A model generated the notes under the pieces. That model was not told the origin of the DNA and did no database searches. It saw only the letters and a program-made list of their open reading frames with translations. This document shows, piece by piece, positions 21,950-32,879 of a DNA stretch of 64,000 bases. The stretch is from Amphimallon solstitiale (Eukaryota; Arthropoda; Insecta; Coleoptera; Scarabaeidae), in assembly GCA_963170755.1 (NCBI GenBank), contig OY720683.1:99483807-99547806 (forward strand), given 5' to 3'. Position 1 is the first letter of the stretch, and each line of letters opens with the position of its first letter. The translations under genes were made by a program, and so were the position numbers.

Positions 21950-23643
21950 TCTGCTTCCGGCTTTCGACTTCTTTTGGCCTGCCGTTTGTAGTGGACTTGT
22001 GGAGCATCTCCACTGATTGTCCAACAATAGTCAGCTAGCATTGACGTAGACCATTTGCCTTGGTACCGTTGCTCCATGGTGGCAATGTCCTGATGAAAGC
22101 GTTCGCCGTGCTCATCGCTGACCTGCCCGCAGTTATCAGGAAAGAAATCTAAGTGGGAATCAAGAAAGTGGATCTTTAAGGACATATTGCAGCCGAATTC
22201 ATGAAACAAAGCCAACATATCCTCAACCAGACATTTGTAATTTTCTGCCTTGTCATTCCCCAGGAAGTTTGCTGCCACTTGATAGAATGCATCCCAAACC
22301 TGTTTTTCTTTACCTTGAAGAAGTTCCTCAAACTTGGGGTCTCGGAAGAGCTGTCTAATTTGAGGCCCCACAAAGATGCCCTCTTTAATTTTGGCTTCAC
22401 TGAGTCGAGGGAATTTGTCATGCAGGTACTTGAATGCTGGTCCATTCTTATCCATGGCTTTTACCAAGTTTTTGACAAGACCGAGTTTGATGTGTAAAGG
22501 AGGAATGATGATTTTGTGTGGCTGTGCCAATGGTGGGTGCTGTACATTCGTTTCTCCAGGCTTAAAAAATGCTCTCGGAGGCCAGTCTTTCTTGATGTAG
22601 TGCAAATCGATTGCTCTGCTGTCCCACAGACAAAGAAAACAGCAGTACTTTGTATATCCCTGCTGCAAACCCATCAACAGAGATACTACCTTCAGGTCAG
22701 AACATATCTGCCAGCCATACTTGCTGTAGTTAATCGTCTCCAGTACCTGCTTTAGATTGCCGTAAGTCTCCTTCATGTAGACCGCATGTGCAATAGGTAT
22801 GGATGGAAGCTGGTTCCCATTATTCAACAAAACCGCCTTTAGGCTCAGTTTTGAAGCGTCTATAAACAGCCGCCATTCGTGGGGATCATGTGCAATACCG
22901 AGAGCTTGTAGTAGACCATCAATATCGCAGCAGAACACAAGGCTTACTTCTTTCTTAAAGAAAGATTCGAAGAGCTGATGGCAAGTGCGAAATGAAGTCA
23001 CTCGGACATTCTGTTCCAGAAGATTCCACTGTCGAAGTCTTGAGGCCAGTATCTCCGCTTTGCTTTTCGACAGATCCAAATCGCGAACAAGATCGTTCAT
23101 TTCATCCTGAGTAATTTTATGTGGTGCAGATGTTTCGTCAAAGCACGAAAAGTCATCATCCTTACTGCCACGTTGAGGAGAACTCGCCGACGCATGGCCA
23201 TCCTCATCGTCTGAACTGATAGAAAAATCTGTAGGAGGTTCTGGAATTGGGAGTCCTTCGCCATGAGAGACAGGTCGCAGAGCAGATGGTATGTTAGGGT
23301 ATTCAACTGTCCACTTCTTCTTCTTGGAGATGGCTCCAGAAGTTGGTCGTACCATACAGAAATAACAGTCGTCAACGTGATTGGTGGGCTCCCTCCAAAT
23401 CATGGGCACAGCAAATGGCATTGCCTTTCTTTTGCCATTAAGCCACTGTGAAAGATTTACGGCACAAGTGCGGCAGCATACGTGTGGGGCCCAGTCTTTG
23501 TCCTGGTCGCCTATCTTGCAACCAAAATACAAATGATACGCTTTCTTAACTGTTGCACTGATGTTCTTTTTCTGTGCAGCAAATGTCACTTCTCCGCAAA
23601 TATAACAGAAGTTATTTGCACTATTAACACTGTTACGAGGCAT
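21946..23643 (-). CDS. Predicted transposase-like protein of the CACTG element, 565 aa
   Basis: I recognise this as a family present in many copies in arthropod genomes, usually left unnamed. Residues 13-60 have a Cys-rich N-terminus (CYIC at 13-16, CCRTC at 56-60) that could bind zinc. A second pair is CYFC at 93-96. Residues 135-165 are acidic and serine-rich. The C-terminal half has features of a DDE nuclease: D262 in LFIDASKLSL, D316 in ICSDLKVVSLLMG followed by a CCFLC knuckle (334-338), and E511/E514 in SDEHGERFHQDI. The catalytic assignment is my inference. The frame is intact and starts with MPRNSVN. It is the only gene between the element's inverted ends, which supports a transposase role. 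Confidence 0.75.
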   Translation of the reverse strand: MPRNSVNSANNFCYICGEVTFAAQKKNISATVKKAYHLYFGCKIGDQDKDWAPHVCCRTCAVNLSQWLNGKRKAMPFAVPMIWREPTNHVDDCYFCMVRPTSGAISKKKKWTVEYPNIPSALRPVSHGEGLPIPEPPTDFSISSDDEDGHASASSPQRGSKDDDFSCFDETSAPHKITQDEMNDLVRDLDLSKSKAEILASRLRQWNLLEQNVRVTSFRTCHQLFESFFKKEVSLVFCCDIDGLLQALGIAHDPHEWRLFIDASKLSLKAVLLNNGNQLPSIPIAHAVYMKETYGNLKQVLETINYSKYGWQICSDLKVVSLLMGLQQGYTKYCCFLCLWDSRAIDLHYIKKDWPPRAFFKPGETNVQHPPLAQPHKIIIPPLHIKLGLVKNLVKAMDKNGPAFKYLHDKFPRLSEAKIKEGIFVGPQIRQLFRDPKFEELLQGKEKQVWDAFYQVAANFLGNDKAENYKCLVEDMLALFHEFGCNMSLKIHFLDSHLDFFPDNCGQVSDEHGERFHQDIATMEQRYQGKWSTSMLADYCWTISGDAPQVHYKRQAKRSRKPEAD

Positions 23644-24353
23644 TGCTACTGTTTAGTTACTTTACACTATAGCAATCACTTATGTATGCTAGAGCTTCGA
23701 AAAATATGCGCGAATGAACGGATATTGCACGAGTTAACTGTCACGTCGGCCATTTATAAATAAACTATAATTAGTTATTGCTTGATATTGCGCAATCAAT
23801 TTCGCAACACTCTCAATGGAAACTTACAGTAAATGCTGCATTAACTTCTTTGCATGAAGGGGTGATGCAATATGACGCAAAATTTCGTAATTTCTCACTA
23901 AATTGCATTACATTATGCAATAGCATCTATACAATGGACAAAACGTCAATATCTCTTGAACGTGAGCCAATCAACTTTTTTCAATGTGATATTCGTGTTC
24001 AGCACGTTGAATTCATTCAGTATTGGGTACTTTCACCTAAGAAGCAATTTCACTGTTGACCAGTGTAATGAATGCTGGGCCTCAAAATGGGTGATGGTGT
24101 TGCGAATAGTACGCTCAGTAGGCCGATTATGTTGACCATAAGTTGAGCGAAGTGCACGAAACACATTCCTCACAGAACGTGAATTTTCGTAATAAAGTTG
24201 AACGATTTGTAAACGTTGTTCAGGCGTAAGTCTTTCCATTATGAAATGCCAAACAATACTAAGCAAAAATAACATGACAGCATGACAAGACTCACACGTG
24301 ATCTGTCAAAAAAAGGCTATTGAAAAAAGTATCCCTACTTGAATCACCCATTA

Positions 24354-26529
24354 TATAAATTTACTATTGTGTAAGTTGTTTATACTATTGCTAACCTGAT
24401 TACGTACACACATTCTTGATTTTTATATTTTAGTTTTACATAGAGTAAATATTGAGTGAATATTACAGTTGAATAACACACATTTCTATGCTTGCAGAAC
24501 TATTAATTATTCTGAAAGACATCTTTAGAAATAGCATATTTATTTCAGTTATGTATTATTGAAAGTTTACGAGTAATTCATGTGCAATAGCAAATATTTA
24601 TTTTTAGAAATAACTATAATTTGTTTTTTTAAAGTATAATTATTAGAGAAATAGCTTTCATTTATAAATAATTAAAAAATAATAATATTTTAACTTATAT
24701 AATTTAATAAATTTTATTACATATGATACCACCCGCCAAGATTGCAACATTTTCACCATCTCCGTATCCCACCCGGCGTACTATTTGTCAAGGAAACTGC
24801 TCTCTTTATATCTTACTTACTCTAAGCAGTACGGCCATAACAGACTCATCTGTTATATGAAGAACAAACTAACTTAAGTAGGGTAGCTTTATTAAGAACA
24901 TGGCAAGAATTAACCTACCTTAGTTTTTCAACTTAAGGTTTAATAACACGAGAAAGAATCTAGGAAGGCATTAATATTGAAATGAATATTTAAACTTAAA
25001 CTTTTTAATATTCGTCAGCATTAGTAAATCACTTATTCCACTCAATACCGACGAATATTAACACATTAGAAATCACATACGTAGTAGACTTAACTTATTG
25101 AATTTTCTATAGTCGAGATCATCCGTCAAATTTTATACACCCCCCATTTGAATGACCTAATAAATAACTTGCTCAAATAGCAGAAAAATAAGACAGATAA
25201 TATTTTACGACTCGAGTACTTGACAGCGTTTGTTAGCTTTACGAATTAAAATAATTCCAGCTATTTTATTGTCGTATTACAGCAAGAGCAAAGCGAACTT
25301 GATATCGTAGGCGCTTGGCTAAGTGCCTGGAGCAAATCCCCTAGTTATCCAACGAATTTATTAGTGTTTCTTTTTTTATTAAATAGAATTACAACTGGCA
25401 AATTTACATTTGTGAGTTGTGAATATTTCTTATACTATTTCGCTACCTTTGCCTTTTTAATGAGAATCCAGGGAGGTCACATACTATGGTAGTAAAACTT
25501 ACAATTTCGCTCTATAATCTTTATATTTATCTGCGTTTACGACTCATGAAACAGAGATTGAATTCTAAATGTAAACTTGAGATAATCAATAGTCTGATGT
25601 TGAATTATATTAAAGTTTCACATGCATGTGGCGATATCTTTAAATGCTTTTTGAATAACATTGTTTATCGATTTCGCTAATAAAAGCTGTCGTTCTTAAT
25701 ATGATTTGTAATTTTGCGCTATTTACGATTGGTCGTATAAAAATGCACGATTAATTAACCATAACTGCATTTTTATTCGTCATGCGAAACGCGCATCTAG
25801 CAGAGATGCATTAACGATATTTTACACGCTCCGTATGTGCCAGGCAAGTCTGCGAAATTAATTAGCGGTATCGTTCTTATTAAGGGAAAGTTGTTATTTA
25901 AATATTTTACATATTAGTTTATTCTTTAGCACTCGTTGTGTATATTATAAGCAGTTGAACATAACTTTATCGAATACGAATGCAAATGTTATGTGAAATA
26001 CACGTAGCAACGCCTGTCTAAGTTAGATTGAATCTTTTTCATTAAAAACAAACATTTTTGTTGTTAGAAAGTGGGAATTGGAGAATTTTTCGATACTGCA
26101 AGGAAAGTAAAATAAGCTTTGGTGTAGATGGTAGCTAAAAGAAATAAAAATAAGAGAAGAGGAAGCAGAAACAAAAAAAAATCAGATTTTAGTTAATATT
26201 TTCTACTAATAGTATATTTGTTTATGAGAAATTTCTACTCATTAAAGGAAATGAAACCACACTTTCTGTGTACTGTGAACTGTTGGACGCCCCTAGGATT
26301 CACCCACCGCTGCCACGAGGCGGACATTCCGTAACCCATAATATAAAAAACTAAAGGAAGATAATACGGATCAATAAAAAACAGGAAAATAGAGATATTG
26401 GGTAATCCCAGGAGACCCTGACTAAAATCACAATTGACAGTATGTCTCATGATTGCTTCCGATTGTTGTCTTTTCATTCTCAAGGTTATCCTGCTTTATA
26501 TTGTGCAATGCGAAATTTTAGCCAGGCAA
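24354..26529. other. No gene seen
   Basis: AT-rich sequence. Short frames at 25486-25680 and 26235-26483 have no motif or splice support. No inverted repeats with target duplications were seen. Confidence 0.5.
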
Positions 26530-26890
26530 TTAGTAAAATATATTAAAATTCTTTTTCCAAATATACAAGAAATGTATTAAAAGGAACTATTTATCTGGGT
26601 GTAGCGGCATTGTAAGATAATTAATAATAAAATGGCAATTTGACGGCTAGCTGTCATTTAAAAAGTTTCAATAACTAAGAAGATAGAATGCAAAAAAAAA
26701 TGAAATGTGTAAAAGTGAAAATGTGAACAATTAGGCATAGCACCATTGCTATTATCTGAGCAGTATCATCAAATGGTCTTGATTTATCAAGGACATACAC
26801 TCAACTCCACTACGCACATAATATCGACGCAAATTGCACAATTAAACGAGTAGGTAAAAATAGGAGTAGAACTGTCGCATACCATTCAGT
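26530..26890. repeat. Dispersed repeat, copy 2
   Basis: Diverged copy of the segment at 19960-20480, in the same orientation: TAAAATATATTA.AATTCTTT, AAATATACAAGAAATGTATT, GGCATTGTAAGATAA, GTGAACAATTAGGCATAG, ATCAAATGGTCTTGATTTA and AGGAGTAGAACTGTCGCATA have counterparts there. No ORF. Confidence 0.6.
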
Positions 26891-27685
26891 AGGTTTGTTA
26901 GTAACTTCATGAAAGTAATGTATGTAATTAGCTAAAAATAAATTAAAACCACAGCGGCGCATAAGTACCAGTTATTGGCACTTTCGCCAATGATTGACAT
27001 GTGCAAGTGAGCCATTGATTGGCGTTATTTTGTATTGTTGAGCATAGCGTAATATCGATTCGCATTGTAAATAATTAAACAATTTTGTCATGAAAAACAC
27101 TATATAATTATAAAATATAAAATATAAAAATATGGAACACAAATTACAAACGTTGAAAAAATAGAAAATTTAATTTTTAATTACACAAAAACATGAAACT
27201 TACATTCTCTTGATTGGTTTAACGTAGAACAAAACTTAAAAACATACCTGAGTAGGATTAAACACCCACCTTACCTAGATAACATATATAAAATAAAATA
27301 ACTACATTCTAATAATTCAGATACGTACCTATACCGTATGTGTCAATTTTCATTAGCCATAGGCGATCAATCCATGCAATATGTTACAACGTGGTATCCC
27401 TACTTTCCTTTCCAATGCCAGCGACGCGACATCGGACACATGCTCGCAAATACAAGTTAGAACTTAGCAGTAACCATTGGACCACCGACCCGTGTGTTTC
27501 TAATGCGTTCAGAAATAATATTTACGAGTTGCAAGGATTTGTTTTTCTTTTTCCTTTCAGTAAATGCAGAGAATTATTAAGCTACGTTCACGCTGCATGA
27601 CACAAACAAAAGCGTAATTCTAATAAAATTAAAAAATAACCCTAATAAAATAAATAAAAAAGGATTCCTCCCTGCACAGCAAGAC
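26891..27685. other. No supported gene
   Basis: AT-rich. An 86-codon frame at 27340-27600 has no recognisable motif. Confidence 0.4.
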
Positions 27686-27725
27686 AGTAATTTTCTACGA
27701 CCCTAGGCGGTCGTAGAAAATTACT
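27686..27725. repeat. Perfect 17-bp inverted repeat with 6-base loop
   Basis: AGTAATTTTCTACGACC, loop CTAGGC, then the exact complement. All 17 pairs match. I do not recognise it. It may be the remnant of a foldback element or of two abutting terminal repeats. Confidence 0.9.
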
Positions 27726-27778
27726 CTTACGTTTTCTAACATGTGAGCAGTTACTGAATTAGTAGCCTCAATTATTTT

Positions 27779-28177
27779 TTATCTGAAGGCAACTATGTTT
27801 TCTGTTCTACCAGCTTCATGGGTATAAACAATATTTTTTAAATATCCCCATAAAATAAAATCATTTGGAGAGAGATCAGTAGATCGCGGAGGCCATTTGA
27901 TGTTACCCGTTCCAGTAATAAGACGGCCAGGGACCACAACGTTTCCCCACCTAAACATTGAATGCGAAATCTGAGTCGGGATCAGAGAATATCGTTGTGA
28001 TGTCGGTTGTTGTCGGCATTGGTAACGGACAGTAGGGGTAACATGCTTCCACGTATTATATTCATACGTATAGATCGCACGTAAACATTGAATCCCTATA
28101 CCTAATGAAATTTGACACATGCGGTAGGTAGGTTGCTGGTTTTTGGCATAAAATACATTTAAAATTGCTTCCAACAT
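27779..28177 (-). pseudogene. Tc1/mariner transposase C-terminal fragment
   Basis: The 132-codon frame has a recognisable end: IKWPPRSTDLSPNDFILWGY, followed by LKNIVYTHEA. WPPRSxDLxPxDxFLWG is the third catalytic motif of DD41D and related mariner transposases. The upstream part (ISLGIGIQCLRAIYT) is scrambled and lacks the QQDGA and SDE motifs. It is a dead fragment. Confidence 0.75.
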
Positions 28178-28305
28178 TTTTTTCTTTTTGAGTCAAGTAA
28201 TATGGTATGTTCTCACACATGCCTGACACTTAATTAATAAATTTGTAGAATACATTTTACTTACGCAAATGTAACACAGTCCCCATATCCACAGTAGTAT
28301 TATTA

Positions 28306-28383
28306 CGAAAATGGAAAGTGTAAACATATGGATGTTAAAACTAACATCAAGCACTAAATAAATACTGTGACTTACATATATAC
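28306..28383. repeat. 78-bp direct repeat, left copy
   Basis: Begins CGAAAATGGAAAGTGTAAAC and ends GTGACTTACATATATAC. Matches 32182-32259 in the same orientation with about three mismatches. A 13-base GTAGTATTATTAC lies just outside on the left (28293-28305). Confidence 0.9.
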
Positions 28384-28488
28384 ATGTATACGTTAAACGT
28401 ATATGCATATATGCATGTGTTTGGGATAAACACATACATTAAGTGCCATTGCCGACAATCGAACGCACAGATACCGGTGTTTCGGCAT
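28384..28488. repeat. About 105-bp inverted repeat, left arm
   Basis: ATGTATACGTTAAACGTATA to CGGTGTTTCGG is the near-exact complement of 32262-32367. It contains GCCATTGCCGACAATCG, which also pairs locally with GACTGTCGACAATGGC at about 28516-28531. No coding sense was found. Confidence 0.88.
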
Positions 28489-28796
28489 TTGAGGCCTCAT
28501 CAGAGCACGTGGAGACTGTCGACAATGGCTTTAAAACTTAAAACGCTGCTTATGTCAGTTTTGCGTGGTAGATGCAGTGAGAGTAGGGAGGGACATCTAA
28601 CACCCAAAAGATGACACAGAAAAAAAAGCGATGGCTTCTCACGGCATGTTGTGCTATACAGAGGCCTGTATGTTAATATAATAATAATAATAATAATAAT
28701 AATATAATTTATTTCAGAGACATGTGTACATACAAATAAAAACATACATGTGTGAAAACGTCAAAAATAAAATCTACAAATATAGGTAACAAATCA

Positions 28797-31240
28797 TTAA
28801 TTCAAAAAGTCCTCACAGGAGTAACAATTTAAAGTTAATAGTAATTCCTTAACCTTGTGTTTAAATTTCTTTAAACCTTCCCGTTTTATTTCAGATGGAA
28901 GTTTATTGTATAGTTTACAACCATTAAAAAGAAGATTTCTTTGAAAAAGTGCTGTTTTATGCTGAAATGGCAACAGGTAATTATTTTGCCGTGTATTGTA
29001 TTTATGGTCTATACTGGTGGTGAAGGATGACCTGTTTTCATGTACAAATAACACTACTTCCAATATGTATATGTCAAAGAAGGTCAGAATTCTTTCTTTT
29101 CTAAAAGCAGGTCTACAAGACTCTTGAAATCTCAGGTTATATATGTACCTTACAGTTTTTTTTGCATCAAAAATACCCCTTGGGCATCTCTGCAATGACC
29201 CCAATGAATTATACCATATCGAATCCTGGAAAATATATTCGAGTAGTAGTATGTCTTCAACACTTCGAAACTGCAAGAATTGCGCAGATTATATATCGCA
29301 TAGCAAGCCCTACTCAGCTCACCACACAAAACATCAATATGGGCGGACCAAGTCAAAGACTCATCCAACACAACCCCCAATACCCTGCATGAACTAACAA
29401 GGTCCACAGAAGTTTGATGTAGGTTAATTTTCGTTTCCCTAAACTTTAATTGATTTTTAAACAAAATACAATTGGTTTTTGAATTATTGACTAATAGCTT
29501 ATTGACTGACATCCAATCCTTTATGAGTGTGTAGATCCTGTCTGCTTTAGATTTTAGATCTAATAAGTCATCAGCATCAACGATTATATTAATATCATCC
29601 GCATAGAGAGAGACTGCGGCCAATGGTTATATAAGTTTTGGCAGATCATTAATGTAAATTAAGAACAACATGGGACCCATCACTGAGCCTTGTGGGACCC
29701 CCATTGTTATCTCTCTTTCAACTGATATTTCTCCATAACATGTAACCCGCTGCCTTCTGTCCCGGAGATAAAACTCAAACCATTTGTTCACCATACCGCG
29801 AACACCATACCTATGCAGTTTATAAAGAAGAATCGTGTGATTTATACAATCAAAAGCCTTTGACAAATCAATGCACATTGCCAAGCATGGCAAATTATAA
29901 TCTACACTAGTAATGGCCCTCGCAAGGCATCGAAATAAGGCAGTATTCGTAGAATAACTAGGACGAAATCCATGCTGATCATCAGAAAATAAATCAAAGT
30001 GTTTAAAGTATTCAGTTAATTTAGTAGTAACAATTATTTCGAAAATCTTTGAAAAGACTGACGCAACACTTATTGGTCTATAATTTGAAAAATCATTACA
30101 TCCCTTCTTATAAAGTGATTTTATCAATGCTACTTTTAGAGTTGATGGAAAGATCCCATGATTAATCGACAAATTTAATGAGTATATAAGCGGCTCAATA
30201 ATTAGCCAATAACAATATTTAATTATACGGGGTGAGATATGATCGTATCCCGCTGAGGAATCTGCATTTAATTTACCAACTGCAATTTCAATGTCATGTC
30301 TGTCTATATTCGGCATAAAAAACGAGTTATTAACCAGGTCAATATATGTGTCAATTGAATTGAATTCAATATCTGTTTGATTAAAATTTGTATTAACTAG
30401 ATTGGAAGCCAATGTTGCAAAATACTTGTTGAAATATGTAGAAGTATTTTCTCGATACATACTATAATCCGGAAGAACTGTTTTTTGTTGATGTGTTGGG
30501 CATTTATTTTTTATCAGCGTCCAAACGGCTTTGTTTTTATTTTTAGATTGCAGTATAAAACGATTATTATATTGTTTTTCTTTGTCAATAATAAATTCTT
30601 TATAAAAATTTTCATATTTGAGAAAATCAGCCTTAAATATAGGGAATTTCTTACTCATATCACTTAAGAATGTAAGTTTATTCTTGCATCCAAGACTTCT
30701 TGATCAATCCACCCATTTCCCGTGCCATGACCAACATGGCACTTAACCAACGGAAAACATATACTCATATAATAAGCAAATATCTCTAGGAAGTTTGAAA
30801 AACTAGTATCTGGACACGAACATTGGTATACTGGTAACCAAGTTTCTTTTTCCAGGTAATCATTGAACAAAATTAAGGAATTACTAGAAACTTTCCGTTT
30901 ATAAATATAATCAACAGCATTTGATTTTAGATCCGATTTAACATTCAAAAATTGACTAAAATGATCGGACAAACAGTTATCCAAACAAGAAGAACTATAA
31001 TAGTCAAGCGGCAAATTTGTTACAAAATTATCAATACAAGAGGACGATGTATTACAAACTCTAATTGACGCTGAGGACGGCAACTGAAGCTTTTTAAATA
31101 AAAATTATTAATTGAAAGTTGCTTTAGTTGATACTCCGATTGCCAATGCTCAGTTAACATTAAAAGATCGAACCTTATATGTATTAATTACAATTTCGAG
31201 TTGCTGTATCTTATTACTAACACAACAGATGTTTTGATGC
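28797..31240 (-). pseudogene. LINE ORF2: endonuclease (deleted) and reverse transcriptase
   Basis: Minus strand, 5' to 3'. The endonuclease start INIMHQNICCVSNKIQQLE at about 31228 is followed by a frame break, then TEHWQ, and soon joins SCIDNFVTN and NCLSDHFSQFLNV, so roughly half the nuclease is missing. The reverse transcriptase runs from 30658: GYDHISPRIIKYCY, NYRPISVASVFSKIFE, CIDLSKAFDCINH, GVPQGSVMGPMLFLIYINDL. A TAA at 29627 interrupts just before SLYADDINI (active-site ADD). A frameshift at an A-run near 29160 precedes the last domain (KLYNKLPSEIKR, ending ...CEDFLN at 28797). It cannot make a working enzyme, but few lesions are present. Confidence 0.9.
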
Positions 31241-31268
31241 ATAATGTTAATACCCTTAGATGTGCAAT

Positions 31269-32024
31269 TTAAACCTTGTTGGAAAGGCGATCTAAAAAAC
31301 GGTTAACACAGACATTTTCAGGCCACGTATCTGTATTTTTTATTATATCTAACGATTTTGATGATATAGAGACTTTAAAAGAGGAATATCGATCCGGGTG
31401 TTTACTCTGCATGGGGGTACAGATGGCATCTTCTATATTTTTAGATTTAAGAAATTCCGTGAGTTTATCGATTGATAAATTTGGTTGAAGGTTGTAAATG
31501 CGAAAATGGTAATACCTTGTAGCTCCTTTAATTGAAGAGGCTGCAACATCACTCCCACGAATAACTTCCATTTTTCTTGATTTCTTAGGTCCTACTGTTT
31601 TCCATTCTAAGGAATTTTTGTCATTATTTTGTGTAGCCGCAATCTTTATATCAGCATCATTTATTTTCGGTTTAGTCATTCCAACTTTTTGTTTGGTGGA
31701 TTTCGTAGTATTTACAAGAGAAACAATATCTTTTTCTTGTATCTTTTTATCATGAGTACTTTTTTCTTGATTATTTGTAACGTTTTGTATATTCCCTGCA
31801 TTCATATTTGTAAGCAGGTGAATTAAATCAATATTAGAATCCTTCAAGATCTGTACTTCGTTTCATAAAAGGCAAATTTCATTTTTCATTTCTATTAATA
31901 CCTTATGGTTTTTGTCCAATTCTTTACGTATAATTATTGACACTATTTCAGCGAACTCACTGCTTTCAAAAAACTGCACAACTTTTTCCATTTTTTCTAT
32001 ACCAGAACGAGTATCTGGCGGCAT
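31269..32024 (-). pseudogene. LINE ORF1 (nucleic-acid-binding protein) with one stop
   Basis: Starts MPPDTRSGIEKMEKVVQFFE at 32024 with a coiled-coil-like N-terminus. An in-frame stop lies after KNEICLL at about 31864, then VQILKDSN continues the same frame. The C-terminal part has the RRM-like domain of CR1/jockey ORF1 proteins: YYHFRIYNLQPNLSIDKLTE, YSSFKVSISS, DTWPENVCVNRF. ORF2 begins soon after its stop. Confidence 0.8.
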
Positions 32025-32181
32025 TATTATTATTTACAGTTTATTAAATATTTGTATTTACCAATAATCACATATAAAACTTAAACACAAACTGCCAAAC
32101 ACGGTAGACACGTCTGTCCCGTGGCAGCTCTCACTAGGCGATCCCGTGTAATAGAGCCTTATGTGGTGTCACCAATCAAAA

Positions 32182-32390
32182 CGAAAATGAAAAGTGTAAA
32201 CACATGGATGTTAAAACTAACATCAAGCAGTAAATAAATACTGTGACTTACATATATACACACCGAAACACCGGTGTCTGTGCGTTCGATTGTCGGCAAT
32301 GGCACTTAATGTATGTGTGTATCCCAAACACATGCATATATGCATATACGTTTTACGTATACATGTATATATGTACGTATACAGTATTTA
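32182..32390. repeat. 78-bp direct repeat (right) followed by the inverted arm
   Basis: 32182-32259 repeats 28306-28383. 32262-32367 is the inverted partner of 28384-28488, continuing to TATACAGTATTTAT at about 32388, which pairs with ATAAATACTGT inside the direct repeat. GTAGTATTATTAC follows at about 32391-32403, the same 13 bases that lie left of 28306. Confidence 0.85.
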
Positions 32391-32403
32391 TGTAGTATTA
32401 TTA

Positions 32404-32879
32404 CTTCATTTATATTCGCTTCATTAGTAGAATCTTCAGCGTCTGATTTAAATAAATCTCGTACATGTGATTAAGTAGTTATTTTCGTGTTATTTGATTC
32501 AATCTTCAGTCTCTTTATCATCTTAGTGTTTTTATTTGTCACAGTCTGTTTATTTGCCACGGTCTTTTTATTTTTCGCATTTTTCATCCGTCGCAGTCTT
32601 TTTACGACTCTTATTTACTAATTTGCGTTCCTGCCTTTTCTCAATTTCATATTCTTTCAGTCGTTCTTTTTTTTTTCATAAATCTGCTTAACCCTAAGGA
32701 CGTTATGGCATAAGGGACTCGTTTACTGTCTTTTTTCTTTTTCTCTCGGAGAATAATTAAATGAAGTGATTGAAACCTCTTGGTGAAATATATTGTCAAA
32801 ATATAAGTAAATAAACACAAACCAAACAATAAACACAACAAAACAAATGAAACACTTAAACCCGTAAATCCGATAGGTT
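32404..32879. other. No gene seen
   Basis: Pyrimidine-rich on the plus strand with many TTTTTAT tracts. No coding frame supported. Confidence 0.4.

Larger units (their letters stand above)
21574..24065 (-). mobile_element. 2492-bp DNA transposon with CACTG...CAGTG ends, TAA target duplication
   Basis: The element begins CACTGG and ends CCAGTG, flanked by TAA (21571-21573, 24066-24068). The inverted ends are imperfect but extend about 110 bp, with best agreement in TGAATTCAAYGTGCTGAACA. It holds one ORF of 565 aa and a 61-bp tandem repeat. CACTR ends with a 3-bp duplication are characteristic of the CMC (EnSpm/CACTA) superfamily; the superfamily name is my inference. The target is the DD41D transposase. 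Confidence 0.88.
20659..24239 (-). pseudogene. DD41D-type transposase, split by insertion plus one nonsense codon
   Basis: The N-terminal part, 24239-24069, reads MERLTPEQRLQIVQLYYENS to THFEAQHS. The rest continues from 21573: LLDNIRPNRPRPARCEEN, IRRRSQQLGLTYGTTWRILR, a TAG at about 21389-21391 in place of an expected Tyr codon, then KIQLVQQLKPLDL. Catalytic Asp residues are in ILFSDEAHFWLNG, IWFQQDGATSHT and SCDITPLDFFLWG; spacing from the second is 36 or 41 residues depending on which Asp is used. Deleting the insert and one TAA copy restores an uninterrupted HSLLDNI junction. Besides the insert, only the one stop breaks the frame. Confidence 0.9.
20552..24351 (-). mobile_element. DD41D-type Tc1/mariner element split by a CACTG element
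   Basis: Imperfect terminal repeats (left ACGCGTGATCCATTTTGAGG and CCCTACTTTTTT; right, read inward, ATGGGTGATTCAAGTAGGGA and TACTTTTTTC) with TA on both sides (20550-20551, 24352-24353). The transposase lies between them on the minus strand in two halves, separated by the 2492-bp insert at 21574-24065. Without the insert the element would be about 1.3 kb. Confidence 0.85.
28672..32030 (-). mobile_element. CR1/jockey-type LINE, nearly full length but broken
   Basis: Minus-strand LINE with ORF1 (32024-31269), ORF2 (about 31240-28797) and a 3' (ATT)n tail at about 28676-28705. A simple-repeat 3' end fits CR1-like LINEs. The endonuclease has an internal deletion, and a few stops and one frameshift break the ORFs. 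The 5' end is unclear, somewhere between 32030 and 32180. The element is bracketed by 78-bp direct repeats and about 105-bp inverted repeats. Confidence 0.85.

Noticed and set aside
27340..27600. 86-codon plus-strand ORF
   Set aside because: No recognisable domain; the acceptor-like tract near 27560 leads into an immediate stop.
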